The position numbers were made by a program, and so were the translations under genes. Positions 1 through 8,379 of a DNA stretch of 10,626 nucleotides are shown piece by piece. The stretch is taken from the NCBI GenBank assembly GCA_943704525.1, contig CALSCQ010002023.1, positions 1 through 10,626 on the forward strand, written 5' to 3'. The notes beneath the pieces are model-generated. The model was not told the origin of the DNA and made no database searches. It saw only the letters and a list, made by a program, of their open reading frames with translations. Source of the stretch: Pigoraptor vietnamica (taxonomy: Eukaryota > Opisthokonta > Filasterea). Each line of letters opens with the position of its first letter. The stretch's first letter is position 1.

Positions 1-50
<50 letters not shown>

Positions 51-96
51 CGAGAGAGAGAGAAAAAGAGAGAAAACGAGAGAGAGAAAAAGAGAT
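1..96. repeat. (AG)n microsatellite with a 26-nt higher-order unit
   Basis: Positions 1-46 are an uninterrupted AG dinucleotide run that begins at the window edge. From 47 on, the run is broken by AAAAC and AAAAA interruptions that recur with a 26-nt period (47-72, then 73-96), so a small tandem duplication lies inside the microsatellite. Read on the minus strand, the strand of the tubulin gene, this is a pyrimidine tract, and it may sit inside that gene's second intron. Confidence 0.95.
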
Positions 97-161
97 AGCG
101 AGACCTCAGTCCAGTGAAGAGTGACTCAGATAATCCCCAGCGGCTCCAAGCGGGAGCAAGA

Positions 162-333
162 GTGGCTGTGCGAGTGCTTTTGTGCGCGTGTGGCTGTGCG
201 AGTGCTTTTGTGCGCGTGTGGCTGTGCGAGTGCTTTTGTGCGCGTGTGGCTGTGCGAGTGCTTTTGTGCGCGTGTGGCTGTGCGAGTGCTTATGTGTGCG
301 TGTGGCCGTGCGAGTGCTTATGCGTGCGTGTGG
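162..333 (+). repeat. 28-nt minisatellite, six copies
   Basis: Copies begin at 162, 190, 218, 246, 274 and 302 with the core GTGGCTGTGCGAGTGC. The first four are nearly identical. The last two carry substitutions (CTTTTGTGCGC becomes CTTATGTGTGC, then CTTATGCGTGC), and the array fades at about 333. Because 28 is not a multiple of 3, all three plus frames encode the same 28-residue periodic peptide, which produces long but meaningless open frames. The array lies downstream of tubulin exon 2 and is probably intronic. Confidence 0.95.
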
Positions 334-385
334 TTGGGGGAAATCACAACACAACAGAAATAGGTGAGGAGATGAGTGGACGCAC

Positions 386-548
386 TTTTGACTCGCTGTC
401 AATGAGCACGCAGGGAAGGGAACCGTCCGCTTTGCGAAAGCCAAGGCAGTCGTCGATGCCACTGAAGTTAATGGAGTGTGTGTGCGTGTGTGAGTGATGA
501 AGACGATAGAGCACACTCGACACAAGACTGCACGTCGCAGCTTGCACG

Positions 549-637
<89 letters not shown>

Positions 638-730
638 GCTCAGTACTCACTCGTGCAGCAAGCTCCTCCATAGGGCGCTCCCGACTTGGTTGCCACACTG
701 CCCCACACTCACAAACACAGTCCCACTCAT
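386..730 (-). CDS. Tubulin, delta/zeta-like, N-terminal two exons (partial)
   Basis: Two short exons give the start of a tubulin: exon 1 at 730-651 (ATG at 730-728, A at -3) and exon 2 at 461-386. The donor is GTGAGT (650-645) and the acceptor is TTAACTTCAG, ending at 462. Joining is phase 2 and yields 52 residues. Residues 9-15 read VGQCGNQ, the N-terminal nucleotide-binding signature of tubulins. After it come residues 43-52 (PCVLIDSESK, then V if read on), which match the VLVDMEPKV position of delta/zeta tubulins better than the VDLEPG of alpha or beta. Exon 2 ends at a GTGCGT donor (385-380), phase 0. Without that splice the frame reaches a stop after about 13 more codons, whereas tubulins are about 450 residues, so the rest must lie beyond position 1. 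Being a tubulin is well supported; the delta/zeta subtype is an inference from few residues. Confidence 0.8.
462..650 (-). other. Tubulin intron 1 carrying a long (TG)n run
   Basis: This 189-nt intron begins GTGAGT and ends TTCAG. It is dominated by the CA/TG microsatellite at 547-634. Near the acceptor, the 30 or so bases before TTAACTTCAG on the minus strand are C/A/T-rich. Removing it restores tubulin homology on both sides in one frame, which is the main support for the boundaries. Confidence 0.75.
547..634. repeat. (CA)n microsatellite, about 43 units
   Basis: This is an almost pure CA run on the plus strand, TG on the minus strand, inside tubulin intron 1. Reading through it generates the poly-(CV) and poly-(HT) open frames in this area, which are not genes. 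Confidence 0.98.
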
Positions 731-1056
731 CTTCTCTATTGTTGTAATGTCTCGATGCTGAAACGGATAAAACATCACTCCAGTCACTGCAACCGGTCAA
801 ATTCGATCTGTCTGGACGTGCTGTCCGTACGTGGAGAAAGGTGCCTGAGGTGCGTTATCGCAACGGCCCAAGAGACAGAGGGAGAAAGGCGAGCTGCGTT
901 ATCATCGCACCATACCGTCGGCATCAAGTGGCCGGCGGCTCATCCTGAAATTCCGTAGCTTCTGCCAATCGCAATCCTCCGTCGGAGGCGTAGGCCGGAC
1001 CAAACCAACCCGCGGCATCCGGCCCACTCCCCCCAGCGGTGTGCGTAGAGAGAGAG

Positions 1057-1100
1057 CGTGTGTGTGTTTGTGTCTGTGTGTGTGTGTGTGTACGAGTGTG
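1057..1100. repeat. TG-rich microsatellite
   Basis: An imperfect TG run with TTTG, TCTG and TACG interruptions, in the spacer between the F-box/Sel1 gene and the tubulin gene. Confidence 0.9.
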
Positions 1101-1131
1101 ACTACCCCTCGGTACGTATAAATGAGAAGAA

Positions 1132-1139
1132 TTGTATTC
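1132..1139 (-). promoter_or_regulatory. Candidate poly(A) signal GAATACAA for the F-box/Sel1 gene
   Basis: On the minus strand, GAATACAA begins 4 nt after the TGA stop at 1144-1146. AATACA is a known variant of the AATAAA poly(A) hexamer. The same octamer follows the stop of the gene ending at 6128. Confidence 0.4.
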
Positions 1140-1143
1140 ATTT

Positions 1144-2013
1144 TCAGTTCGAATCAGACACATCCGGCGGCAATGCCTCCCTGTACCCCGCGCCCTCGGC
1201 GCGACGCATCAGCTCGAGGCCCCTCTTCTTATCGCCATCCCTAACTTGGTAGAAGGGCGAATAGAGACAGTGGCCAAGCCAAAACATGCCCTCAGGGTAC
1301 CCCATCGCAGCCGCGTTTTCGAATAGCGGCTGAGCGAGATGCCTGCCGGCGAGGCAATTGAAGAAATAATAACGACCGAGACACATCATCGCCGCCGCAC
1401 ACCCGCCGTTCGCAGACGCCGTAAGATACGAACGCGCCACGTTTGCGTCCTTATCGGTCCCGAGGCCTTTCAAGTGGCAAAAGCCAATCTCGAACGCACG
1501 CACAGGATCGTGCTCGTCGTCGTCGTTGCGGAGGAGAAGAGACGCCCTCGCACATGCAGCGTCCCAAAGATCCGAATACACCGAGCCAAAGTGTTCGGGC
1601 ACGCTTAAGCCCCAATATAAGCCGTCCAGCACGAACACGGACAGATGCGCGCGCGCTTTCTCCATTTCGGTCGCGCGCTCGTCGTTTAGCACGTTCTTAA
1701 AGAGCACAAACGCGCGATCGAGTGCGAACGGAGGGGAATGGAAGGCACGCATCGCACACACGAAGGGGTCCAGCACGAGCATATCCGCGGGAATGTGGGC
1801 CTTCACCTCCTCGCAAAACGCGGGATCGTCAAGGTACGCGCGAGTGGACTTTGACGACAGCCGATACTTGCGCACGTGTCGAAGCAGGCAAAAGAAGCGC
1901 CCGCACACCTTGGCCAGTGCAGCCGCGTCGGCGTTCGAGAGATGTGGTACGATGTGCACAACAATCGTCTCTGACGGAAGCGCGTCGAGATTGGGTGACT
2001 GCGGAAACGACAT
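1144..2013 (-). CDS. F-box protein with Sel1-like repeats
   Basis: A single-exon gene of 289 residues. The start at 2013 has A at -3 and puts an F-box at residues 10-48 (ALPSETIVVHIVPHL, then LAKVCGRFFCLL), the usual place. The F-box binds Skp1 and makes such proteins substrate adaptors of SCF ubiquitin ligases. The C-terminal part holds about three Sel1-like helical repeats: about 170-205 (AFEIGFCHLKGLGTDKD), 206-240 (AAAMMCLGRYYFF, then AMGYP) and 241-280 (GMFWLGHCLY, then AEGAGYREA). These probably bind the substrate or a partner. The middle, 50-165, is unrecognised. No signal peptide or membrane segment is seen, so the protein is probably cytosolic or nuclear. The frame stays open upstream to 2343, overlapping the end of the GH116 gene; in-frame ATGs at 2193 and 2118 are alternatives, but that stretch has no domain and lies between genes. 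Domain calls are firm; the substrate is unknown. Confidence 0.85.
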   Translation of the reverse strand: MSFPQSPNLDALPSETIVVHIVPHLSNADAAALAKVCGRFFCLLRHVRKYRLSSKSTRAYLDDPAFCEEVKAHIPADMLVLDPFVCAMRAFHSPPFALDRAFVLFKNVLNDERATEMEKARAHLSVFVLDGLYWGLSVPEHFGSVYSDLWDAACARASLLLRNDDDEHDPVRAFEIGFCHLKGLGTDKDANVARSYLTASANGGCAAAMMCLGRYYFFNCLAGRHLAQPLFENAAAMGYPEGMFWLGHCLYSPFYQVRDGDKKRGLELMRRAEGAGYREALPPDVSDSN

Positions 2014-2324
2014 TTTCAAAGGGCCGGGACGTTGCGTTTGCGACTTACGCGGGGCTGAGCTGACCCAACAATCCCGATCGCCCGCAAACAAAAGCCCGTC
2101 GGCGCTCGTGGTGTGCATACGCCAAAGCGATTCAGGCCTCTCCAGCGACGGCCACCGCTCAGTGGTAAAAGAGTTGCTTTTGTCGCGTTCCATCCGGGGT
2201 GGTAATACGAATCTATTGTACAAACAGTACTCTCCCACACAGCACAGCCAGCGCAAGCCCACCCCGCGGGTCAGCCCCTTGCCCTTTCGCAAAGGAACCA
2301 CCTTTCGGCATGCTATATTACACG
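2014..2324. other. Short spacer between GH116 gene and F-box/Sel1 gene
   Basis: These 311 bases separate the stop of one minus-strand gene from the start of the next. They must hold the GH116 terminator region and the F-box/Sel1 promoter. No TATA box is apparent. An open minus frame crosses the spacer but shows no family resemblance. Confidence 0.6.
2314..2319 (-). promoter_or_regulatory. Candidate poly(A) signal AATATA for the GH116 gene
   Basis: On the minus strand AATATA begins 5 nt after the TAG stop (2327-2325). AATATA is a known variant poly(A) hexamer, and its spacing from the stop matches the AATACA hexamers of the neighbouring genes. Confidence 0.4.
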
Positions 2325-5300
2325 CTATGACCACGCCACGCATGCGCCCGAGCGCAGCTCTGCAGTTCCCGGATAACGGGACGCGCCAACACGGAGGTCG
2401 TCAAATGAAATGCCACCGAGCGTGAGGCAGATCGAGTACGTCACGTGGCCCGTGCTGCTGTCCACGCTGGCGTCGAGGGTTCCCAGCACATTAGGCAGTA
2501 GGACTGGGAGGCGGTAGGGCGCGGGTACCTTCGGGTGGAACGACAGCTGCGACTTTGGAACGTTTGCGACCTGTCCAGACAGCGCAAACGGGATGAACCA
2601 TTCCACCTGCGGAAATGCGCGGCTGCGAAGTGAGCACATGGCGACGCACAACAGCGCGTTGTACAATGTGCGCACGCACAAGACATCCGCTTTCAACGCA
2701 CAGCGAGCCAACTGATACACTGCACCATCAGTTTCAGTGCGCGCATTCCCTACGCACTCGGGACGCGAAGACGCGGTGGCGCTGTGACACACAATACACG
2801 TACCATGTAATAGCCGTAGTGGGATGTCACGTACGGTCCCCCCTGCGTCGCTTCCGTGAGGCCAGCAATGTTCCAAAAGTCGCGCAGGTGCGAGCGGTAG
2901 TTTTCCACCGAGATCTCGGCGACGTGCAAGCTCTCCGCGGGATCTCGCCCGAGGTACAGCGCGGCTGCGGCCCAGTCCATACTGCCGCCCATCCAAATGG
3001 CCTCCACTTCGCGCTTCCACACGGTCACCTCCATCGTAAGGTTCGGTCCGCCGAGAACTCGCAATCCGTAGGGGGTCCAATTGTTCGCCAGCTCGGCGTT
3101 GAGTTGCTTCGAGAGCTTGCTCGTGTCCGTCACAGTCCAGCCCAGCCCCAAGAACTGCGCGACGATCGCGCCGTACAGCGAATCCGCCATCACATTTGGG
3201 CTGCTGTCGTGCACACGATAGTGCCCTCTTCCGTCAGGAAGATCCACCCACAGGTGCTCGTCTATCGCCGCACGCGCGTGGTCCCTGCTGCGCGCGCACT
3301 GGTACGCGAGATAGGCGTCCCCTGCCGTTGTCGCAATCTCCTCGCACGCCAGCATCGCGGTCACGTGCAGGTGGGCGTTGTACGTCGCGCGGCCGCGGAG
3401 CTCCAGCAAGAGGAGGTCGTACGTGCACGTGATGTTCGCGGGGATGCCGTCGCCCGCCGCCGCCGTCGCAAGCAACCACTGAATGGCACGGCGTGCGTTC
3501 GGGAGGAGCTCGTTGAAAAACGCGCGGTCGCCGGTCGTTCGGTACAGCTCGAGGAACTCAATGACCCACACGGACGTGACGTCGCCCATCACGCGACCGC
3601 CGGGCGTGTCGAAAGGGCTGATGTACGTCGGGTCAAAGTACTCCTGGATCATGCCGTCGGACTGCTGGTACTTGGCCCAGAACCGCAGCTTGTGCTGCTC
3701 CGTCCACGGGAACGCCAGCACGTAAGGCAAGTGTCGCTGGTAGTCGTTGTGAACGGAATCGACGTCCGGACAGTCCGGCGCCTCCCACTGCCGCCACCAC
3801 CCGTTGCGAAGGTACATGGCCGTGCGAATGTGGCTGGCGCTGTTGACGAGCGAGTCGGAGAGCCACGCCGGCATCGTCGAATTAAAGAACGGCGCGTGGA
3901 AGGCGAGCGCGTCGCCCACCATTGCCGAGAGCTCGCCTTCGTCCGCGATGCGCGAAGCGACGTCCGCGGACGAGCTGAAAAGGTTCGCGTACTGGTTACC
4001 CATGATCTCGCCCATAATGTCGAGATTAGGAAAATACCACCCGAGCACGACCGAAAGAGGCAGCGTCTCGCCGGGACCGACCGTCGCACTCAAGGACACC
4101 GCGCCCTGTGCGGCGAGTGAGTTGGGCCCGCGCACTTCGCCCACGTCGACGTTCCCCGTGCGAGCAAAGTGCGAAAACAGATCGCGCAGCGAGTGGGCCG
4201 TTCCACGCGACACACTTGCACGCTCTGATGCGACGCCCATAAGAGTCACGCTTCCCTCTTGCGGTCCCCCGACGACGCCGGGGCTGTCACTCACGTACGA
4301 CACCGCGCGGTCACCCAATTCCCACGAAGCCCGCAGTCCGGACGACGTTCCACTGCTAGACGGAAAGGCAAGAGGCACAGCGACCGACGCGTTGTACAAA
4401 AAACACTCGCCGACGGCGCTGCGGTACCACGCAGAGCACGCATCGGGGGCCTTGCTTCCGCAGAGTGCGGCGCATGCGGACGGCGTCGCAGCCGTGGCCT
4501 CGGGAACTGCGTTGGGACGCGTGCGCGCGGAGTCCGACCACCCAAAAGGGGGCAGCGTGAGCATGAACGACACGTGCATCGGCGCATTGGTTGGGTTGCG
4601 AACCAGCGCGGTGAAGGCGGCCGCGGGCGTGATTGAGAAATTCAAATCCCCGTTGCGGTATGGCGAATACGCAAACACAGACACGTCCACGGGCAGGTCG
4701 TCGTCGGCCACAACCAAGCGGGCTACTGGAAAGCTCCCCGAATACGTGAGCCCGTCCACGCCCACAACACCCGTCTCTTCCGCTGGATGCGTCTGCAAAG
4801 CCTTCGTCGTCGCACGACCCGTCGCGTCCGTCACGTGCACGGCGAGAAGGGCCTCTGCCATGTGCAGTTTCCCCGCGCCCGCTGGCGATGCATTCATCAC
4901 CGTCCACGTCGCGAGGGAGCCATCCGCGCGCAGCTCAAAGTTACCCGCTGCGACGCCCCCAATGGGAACGGCGGAGCGAATGCCGAGGGGCGGCGCCGTG
5001 AAGATTGTGTTGTTGGCAGTGCCCGTCCACGAAGGTTGCGACGCGTGGGTCGCTGGCAAAACTTTCCGTCGACGGCCCACGAGCGTGCAGCAGGGTTTGC
5101 CGGCTGCGCAGTTGGGAGTCGCTGTCGCGGGGACGGACAGCTGCCACGCGACGCACCCCGCCAGCTCGCAACACGCGTCGGCACACGCGACTGCGCCGCT
5201 CTCGTCGAGCGAAGGGACCGTTTCGTACGCAATTTCGTACCCATCCTCGAGGACCGTGCCAGGCGATACGCTTGCGCGCACGCACACGCCGTCGGGGTCG

Positions 5301-5554
5301 AGCTGGTAGCGATAGGGACACGCATTATCGACACGAAAAGAGTCGTCGTCCTCGAGATATCCGCAGGGGATGAGGCCCCACACGAAGACGTCGTCGCTGC
5401 GCACGGTGCCGATGTTGCGAAACTGTACGGAGGAGAGGCGGTCGCGGAGAATTGCAGTGTTCGAGCCGGCATCCGCGCCACTAAAACGAGTCGAAAGCGC
5501 GATGAGGAGGAGAAAATACGCACACAAGAGAGCGAAAAGAACGCGGCTGTTCAT
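2325..5554 (-). CDS. Secreted GH116 glycosidase (GBA2-like, glucosylceramidase family)
   Basis: Two exons, 5554-2804 and 2606-2325, give 1010 residues. GH116 enzymes remove beta-linked glucose, xylose or similar sugars; animal GBA2 cleaves glucosylceramide. The GH116 N-domain is clear (about 195-235: PIGGVAAGNFELRADGS, TWTVMN; about 500-525: LGWYFPN, GNQYANLF). The catalytic (alpha/alpha) domain follows from about 560. By alignment with human GBA2, E591 (in WRQWEAPD) fits the nucleophile and D713 (in CTYDLL) the acid/base, so it is probably active. The C-terminal exon completes the fold (HPKVPAPYRLPVLLPN) and ends naturally. Residues 1-29 look like a signal peptide (LLCAYFLLLIAL, cleavage near SGADA), and eight N-glycosylation sequons (N181, 221, 305, 388, 558, 707, 825, 838) agree with secretion; GBA2 itself has none. 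Cysteine-rich segments at about 123-160 and 361-384 resemble PAN/Apple modules. An ATG at 5632 is in frame, but would bury the signal peptide. Confidence 0.9.
2607..2803 (-). other. GH116 gene intron
   Basis: A 197-nt intron with donor GTACGT (2803-2798) and acceptor TTTCCGCAG ending at 2607, phase 0. Splicing joins HYGYYM to VEWFIPFALSGQ, a continuous conserved GH116 stretch. Without splicing the frame would end 13 codons later in an unrelated tail. Confidence 0.85.
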
Positions 5555-6127
5555 GGCGGTTGTGAGTCGCCGAACGACGTCCTCTCCACTGTCCTTCACG
5601 CCAACGCATACTGTAAAAGATGGGCCATCCATTAGACACAATTACACACGCACAGAAACACATCAAAACTCACGCACATGCTTGTGTGCGCAACATGAGG
5701 TGAACGAACAAGAGGGGTTGGGGAAGGTAATAAAATGGGATTCGCAAACGAAGACCCACTGCGGGGCGCGTACCCGTGCATCAGGGCGCAATGTCACCCG
5801 TTTAACATGGCTATAACAAATGCGTCGACAGCAGAAGAGCCGTTTGTGCGCCGAGAGGGCGATTTCAAAGTAAAAGAAGCCGGTTCGCTCAGAGGCCGAT
5901 TTTCGGCACACCATGAGTTGTCGACGTCATCAGAACGACCACAGTCCAGACAGATCGTGTTACCGCGATGGAATCATTAACTGTGTAACAAGTTTCTCCT
6001 TTCTACGCTCACGCACGCCGCAACGCAGCCAGTCAGACCTGAATGGTTCAGGCTGAAGGCACAGTACTGCGACTGGCAACGTACACGGCAAGCCGTCAGC
6101 TTCGTACAGTTTTGTATTCGTCCCGGG
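5555..6127. other. Intergenic spacer: upstream of GH116, downstream of the acidic-tail gene
   Basis: No convincing gene lies in these 573 bases. A plus-strand ATG at 5735 opens 81 codons, but they show no family motif and no clear codon bias, so I leave it out. The right end holds the 3' UTR of the gene ending at 6128; the left end must hold the GH116 promoter. Composition is less GC-rich than the coding parts. Confidence 0.55.
6112..6119 (-). promoter_or_regulatory. Candidate poly(A) signal GAATACAA for the acidic-tail gene
   Basis: GAATACAA on the minus strand begins 8 nt after the TGA stop (6130-6128). The identical octamer follows the stop of the F-box/Sel1 gene. Confidence 0.4.
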
Positions 6128-8379
6128 TCACTCGTCGTCGTCGCCATAGAGGAATTCATACAATTCGTCGTCGTCGTCTTCTTCTTCTTCTCCGTCGTCG
6201 TCTTCGTTTGTGTCGTCGTCGTCAGAAACGGAATCGTCCCTCTCCTCGTCGAACGACTCCTATTAATGGCGCCATCGATTTCGTAGAGTCAGTTGTGGAC
6301 CATTCGGACAAATAGGGCACGCAATGGACACTACGCGTGCACGATGTATCAGTCACGAAAAAAAAAAAAAGAAAAAAAAAAAAATCACAGTGACACATAC
6401 ACTTACACTACAGTGACAACCCCCTTGTATGTGCGCGTGCGTGTGGTTGTATGTGTATTGCGCGTGTGTGCTTGTATGTGTATTGCGCGTGTGTGCTTGT
6501 ATGTGTATTGCGCGTGTGTGCTTGTATGTGTATTGCGCGTGTGTGGTATGTGTGCGCGCGTGTGGTTGTCTGTCGGTGCGCGGGCGTGGTCGCGCGCGTG
6601 TGCACGTCTGTGAGTGCGAATGCGTGTAGGTGTGTGCAAGGGTCCGCTGCACACACGCGCAATACACATACCCCGTCGGTGTTCTCGTCCACGTGATCGT
6701 CGCCGTCGTATCTGTACACACCAAGGCGGTCGTGCTCTTCGGACTCGTCATCGTCCCAGTCAGTGTCGCACACCGACAGCAGCGACGGCGACATCTCACG
6801 CGGAGGGTACGCCGCAGGCAGGCCATTCTCAACGTAGCGCATTTCCTTCCAAATGTTTTTCTCGCGGGCGACGGCGCGCACCCGCTCCTCCGACACGAAC
6901 GGGTTTCCCGCAGCAAACTCGCTCGCGTACACCGCGACGGTGGGGTCGAACGTTGGCCACCTTCTCGTAAAAGGCGCACGTCGAAATTCGGGCACAACGT
7001 TGAGAATACGCTCACGGCGCAAGGCCCGCTCGAGGACGGCTCGGTAGATATTCGATCCCTCATTGACTTCGAGGTCACGGAGCACCTGTCACATACATAT
7101 GTATACACACACACAACACGCACGAACACGCACACGCAAACACACACACACACACACGCACACGTACGCACGCACACGCACACACACACACACACGTGCG
7201 CACGTAAAACGAGGGACACACAACACAAGAAGTGAGACATAGCCGAGAGCATGTGCGATGGGATTTCGAAGCGCGAACACGCACCTCGAGCTCGCTTGCG
7301 ATTGCGGCAACGCTCTTTCCGGCGTTTAGAGCGTTGATGGTGTGCGTGATACTGTTGTACATGCAAGCTCGCGCTTCTGTGTTGTCCCGCATATGCCCAC
7401 AGAGCTCGATATCGATGGCCTTATAGGTATCGAACGTGGGTGTATCGACGATTCGGTAAAGGCTCTTGGCAAGCCGCAGGCCGTCGGTCTCGGGCGCTTT
7501 CAAGACCTTCAAGGACCGGTGGAAAGGATGCAATGCGGTACGATTGTGTAAGTGCGAAGGTTGTGTGTGTGTGTGTATGTGTGTGTGTATGTGTGTGTGT
7601 GTGTGCATGCGCGTGAGCGCGTGCGCGTGTGTTTGTGTATGCATGCGTTGCGTGCGTGCGCGGTGTGTGTGTAGCGTGAGGAGCTGGGGTTAATTGAGTG
7701 CACGTACAATTACAGAGGCAGGGACTCTACATAGCACACAGACACACCCGCACATTGACACTTCCGCAAGCGCCAAAACTGCGTCAATAAAACTCCATCC
7801 AGGCCCACGAACCTCCAACCACGTGCGATAATTATGCGCAACAGGAGTGATCCCAATGCGGCGCACGAGGGCGTCGTACACTGGCGACCGCCGGAACATC
7901 ACGAGGCGAAGGAACGCGGCCGCGAGGGGTTTGCACTTCGTGCCGACGACAAAGTCCCAGTACGCCGCCAAGCCCTTCAGCGTCAGTGTCCGCAGTGTGT
8001 ACACCTTCTCCTCTCGCACGTCCAAGGACAGCAGCGTCACCCCCTTCAACTTCGGGCGATCAAACGAAAATTTGGCGAACGGACGATTGTTGTACGCCGC
8101 AAAGCGCGAGCGCTCTCTCGCGAGGACGATCGTGTTGCGGCGGAGACACGGAAAACTGAACCAAACCGTCTCCTCCGGCAGGCCCTTCAGTCCCAGCGCG
8201 GGATCGCACACGAACACGTGGAGGAAGACGTCCGCAGATCCGCTGCTGAACGTGCGACCGTTCATCTCGAAAACGTATTCGACGCCCTCGGCAGTAGCGC
8301 GCTTCTTCGGAGCGCCAAGTTGCAAGACGGTCTCGAGCACAGACTCCTTGTTGGATACTGTGATATGCGAGGCGCCCAT
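6128..8379 (-). CDS. Unrecognised four-exon protein with acidic C-terminal tail
   Basis: Exons 8379-7708, 7506-7295+(-10)=7285, 7085-6672 and 6259-6128 (exon 2 spans 7506-7285) give 479 residues; every junction is phase 0. Donors are GTACGT, GTGCGT and GTATGT. The start ATG at 8379 has G at -3 and +4. I do not recognise a family. Residues 1-224 are mixed alpha/beta-like, with basic runs. Residues 225-298 (exon 2) look helical (RLAKSLYRIV, AGKSVAAIASELE). Exon 3 is charged and mostly polar. The last 43 residues are almost all Asp and Glu, with ELYEFLYGDDDE at the end; this exon has no ATG and was found only by joining. Such tails suit binding to basic partners such as histones, but that is inference. 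Residues 207-224 (SMCGCVCVLC and on) come from TG-rich DNA, so exon 1 may end earlier. An F-box frame lies just upstream, so this may be the surviving body of an F-box protein. Confidence 0.6.
6359..6384. repeat. Poly(A)/poly(T) run
   Basis: Two runs of 13 or so A separated by one G on the plus strand. On the strand of the surrounding gene this is a T-rich tract about 100 nt before the intron 3 acceptor. Confidence 0.9.
6447..6545 (+). repeat. 25-nt minisatellite, four copies, inside intron 3
   Basis: The unit TTGTATGTGTATTGCGCGTG plus GTGTGC-like end repeats with a 25-nt period (ATGTGTATTG at 6451, 6476, 6501 and 6526) and almost no divergence. As 25 is not divisible by 3, all frames encode the same periodic Cys/Val/Tyr peptide, which is not a gene. 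It shares the TGCGCGTGTG core with the 28-nt array at 162-333. Confidence 0.95.
7086..7284 (-). other. Intron 2 of the acidic-tail gene
   Basis: A 199-nt intron with donor GTGCGT (7284-7279) and acceptor TATGTGACAG ending at 7086. It contains a CA-rich run on the plus strand (7105-7196), TG-rich in the transcript. Phase 0 joins SELE to VLRDLE. Confidence 0.75.
7105..7196. repeat. CA-rich microsatellite
   Basis: An imperfect CA run with GCACG interruptions, wholly inside intron 2 of the acidic-tail gene. Confidence 0.9.
7507..7707 (-). other. Intron 1 of the acidic-tail gene
   Basis: A 201-nt intron with donor GTACGT (7707-7702) and acceptor CCTTGAAG ending at 7507. On the gene strand no AG occurs between about 7681 and the acceptor, an AG-free zone of about 170 nt that fits the first-AG rule. 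The donor is less certain: GTGTCA after GCGGAA, about 50 nt upstream, is also phase 0 and would drop a TG-encoded Cys-rich segment. Confidence 0.55.
7559..7660. repeat. TG-rich microsatellite
   Basis: TG runs with TATG and GCGCG interruptions on the plus strand, inside intron 1 of the acidic-tail gene. In the transcript it is CA-rich, complementary to the TG-rich run of intron 2. Confidence 0.9.

Larger units (their letters stand above)
731..1143. other. Intergenic spacer: upstream of tubulin, downstream of F-box/Sel1 gene
   Basis: I see no supportable gene in these 413 bases. The part next to 730 must hold the tubulin promoter and 5' UTR; I see no clear TATA box there. The part next to 1143 holds the 3' end signals of the F-box/Sel1 gene. 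A TG-rich run (about 1057-1100) lies between. The short open frames here have no recognisable content and cross the TG run. Confidence 0.6.
6260..6671 (-). other. Intron 3 of the acidic-tail gene
   Basis: A 412-nt intron with donor GTATGT (6671-6666) and acceptor ATTAATAG ending at 6260. It is about twice the length of the others, apparently through the 25-nt minisatellite and a T-rich run (read on the gene strand) that it carries. Phase 0 on both sides supports joining TDG to ESFDEE. Confidence 0.65.

Noticed and set aside
162-333. CRISPR-like array of 28-nt repeats
   Set aside because: The repeats are directly adjacent with no spacers, have TG-rich content and lie in a eukaryotic gene region; it is a minisatellite.
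1140-1160. tRNA B-box-like GTTCGAATC
   Set aside because: It is part of the coding end of the F-box/Sel1 gene, and no A box or cloverleaf can be drawn around it.
1144-2013. Giant-virus origin of the F-box gene
   Set aside because: Some giant viruses with GC-rich DNA carry many F-box genes, but neighbours with several GT-AG introns, tubulin and dense microsatellites indicate a cellular nuclear genome.
2014-2343. N-terminal extension of the F-box/Sel1 protein to 2343
   Set aside because: It would overlap the end of the GH116 gene and adds no domain; the ATG at 2013 places the F-box normally and has a good context.
1526-2425. 299-codon plus-strand open frame
   Set aside because: It is antisense to the F-box/Sel1 gene, whose domains on the minus strand are clear.
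2615-5309. Two 501-codon plus-strand open frames (2615-4120 and 3804-5309)
   Set aside because: Both lie antisense to the GH116 gene and exist because its GC-rich codons leave few stops on the other strand; neither has a recognisable domain.
5735-5980. 81-codon plus-strand open frame
   Set aside because: No recognisable motif, no codon bias like that of the real genes, and no signal after its stop comparable to the others.
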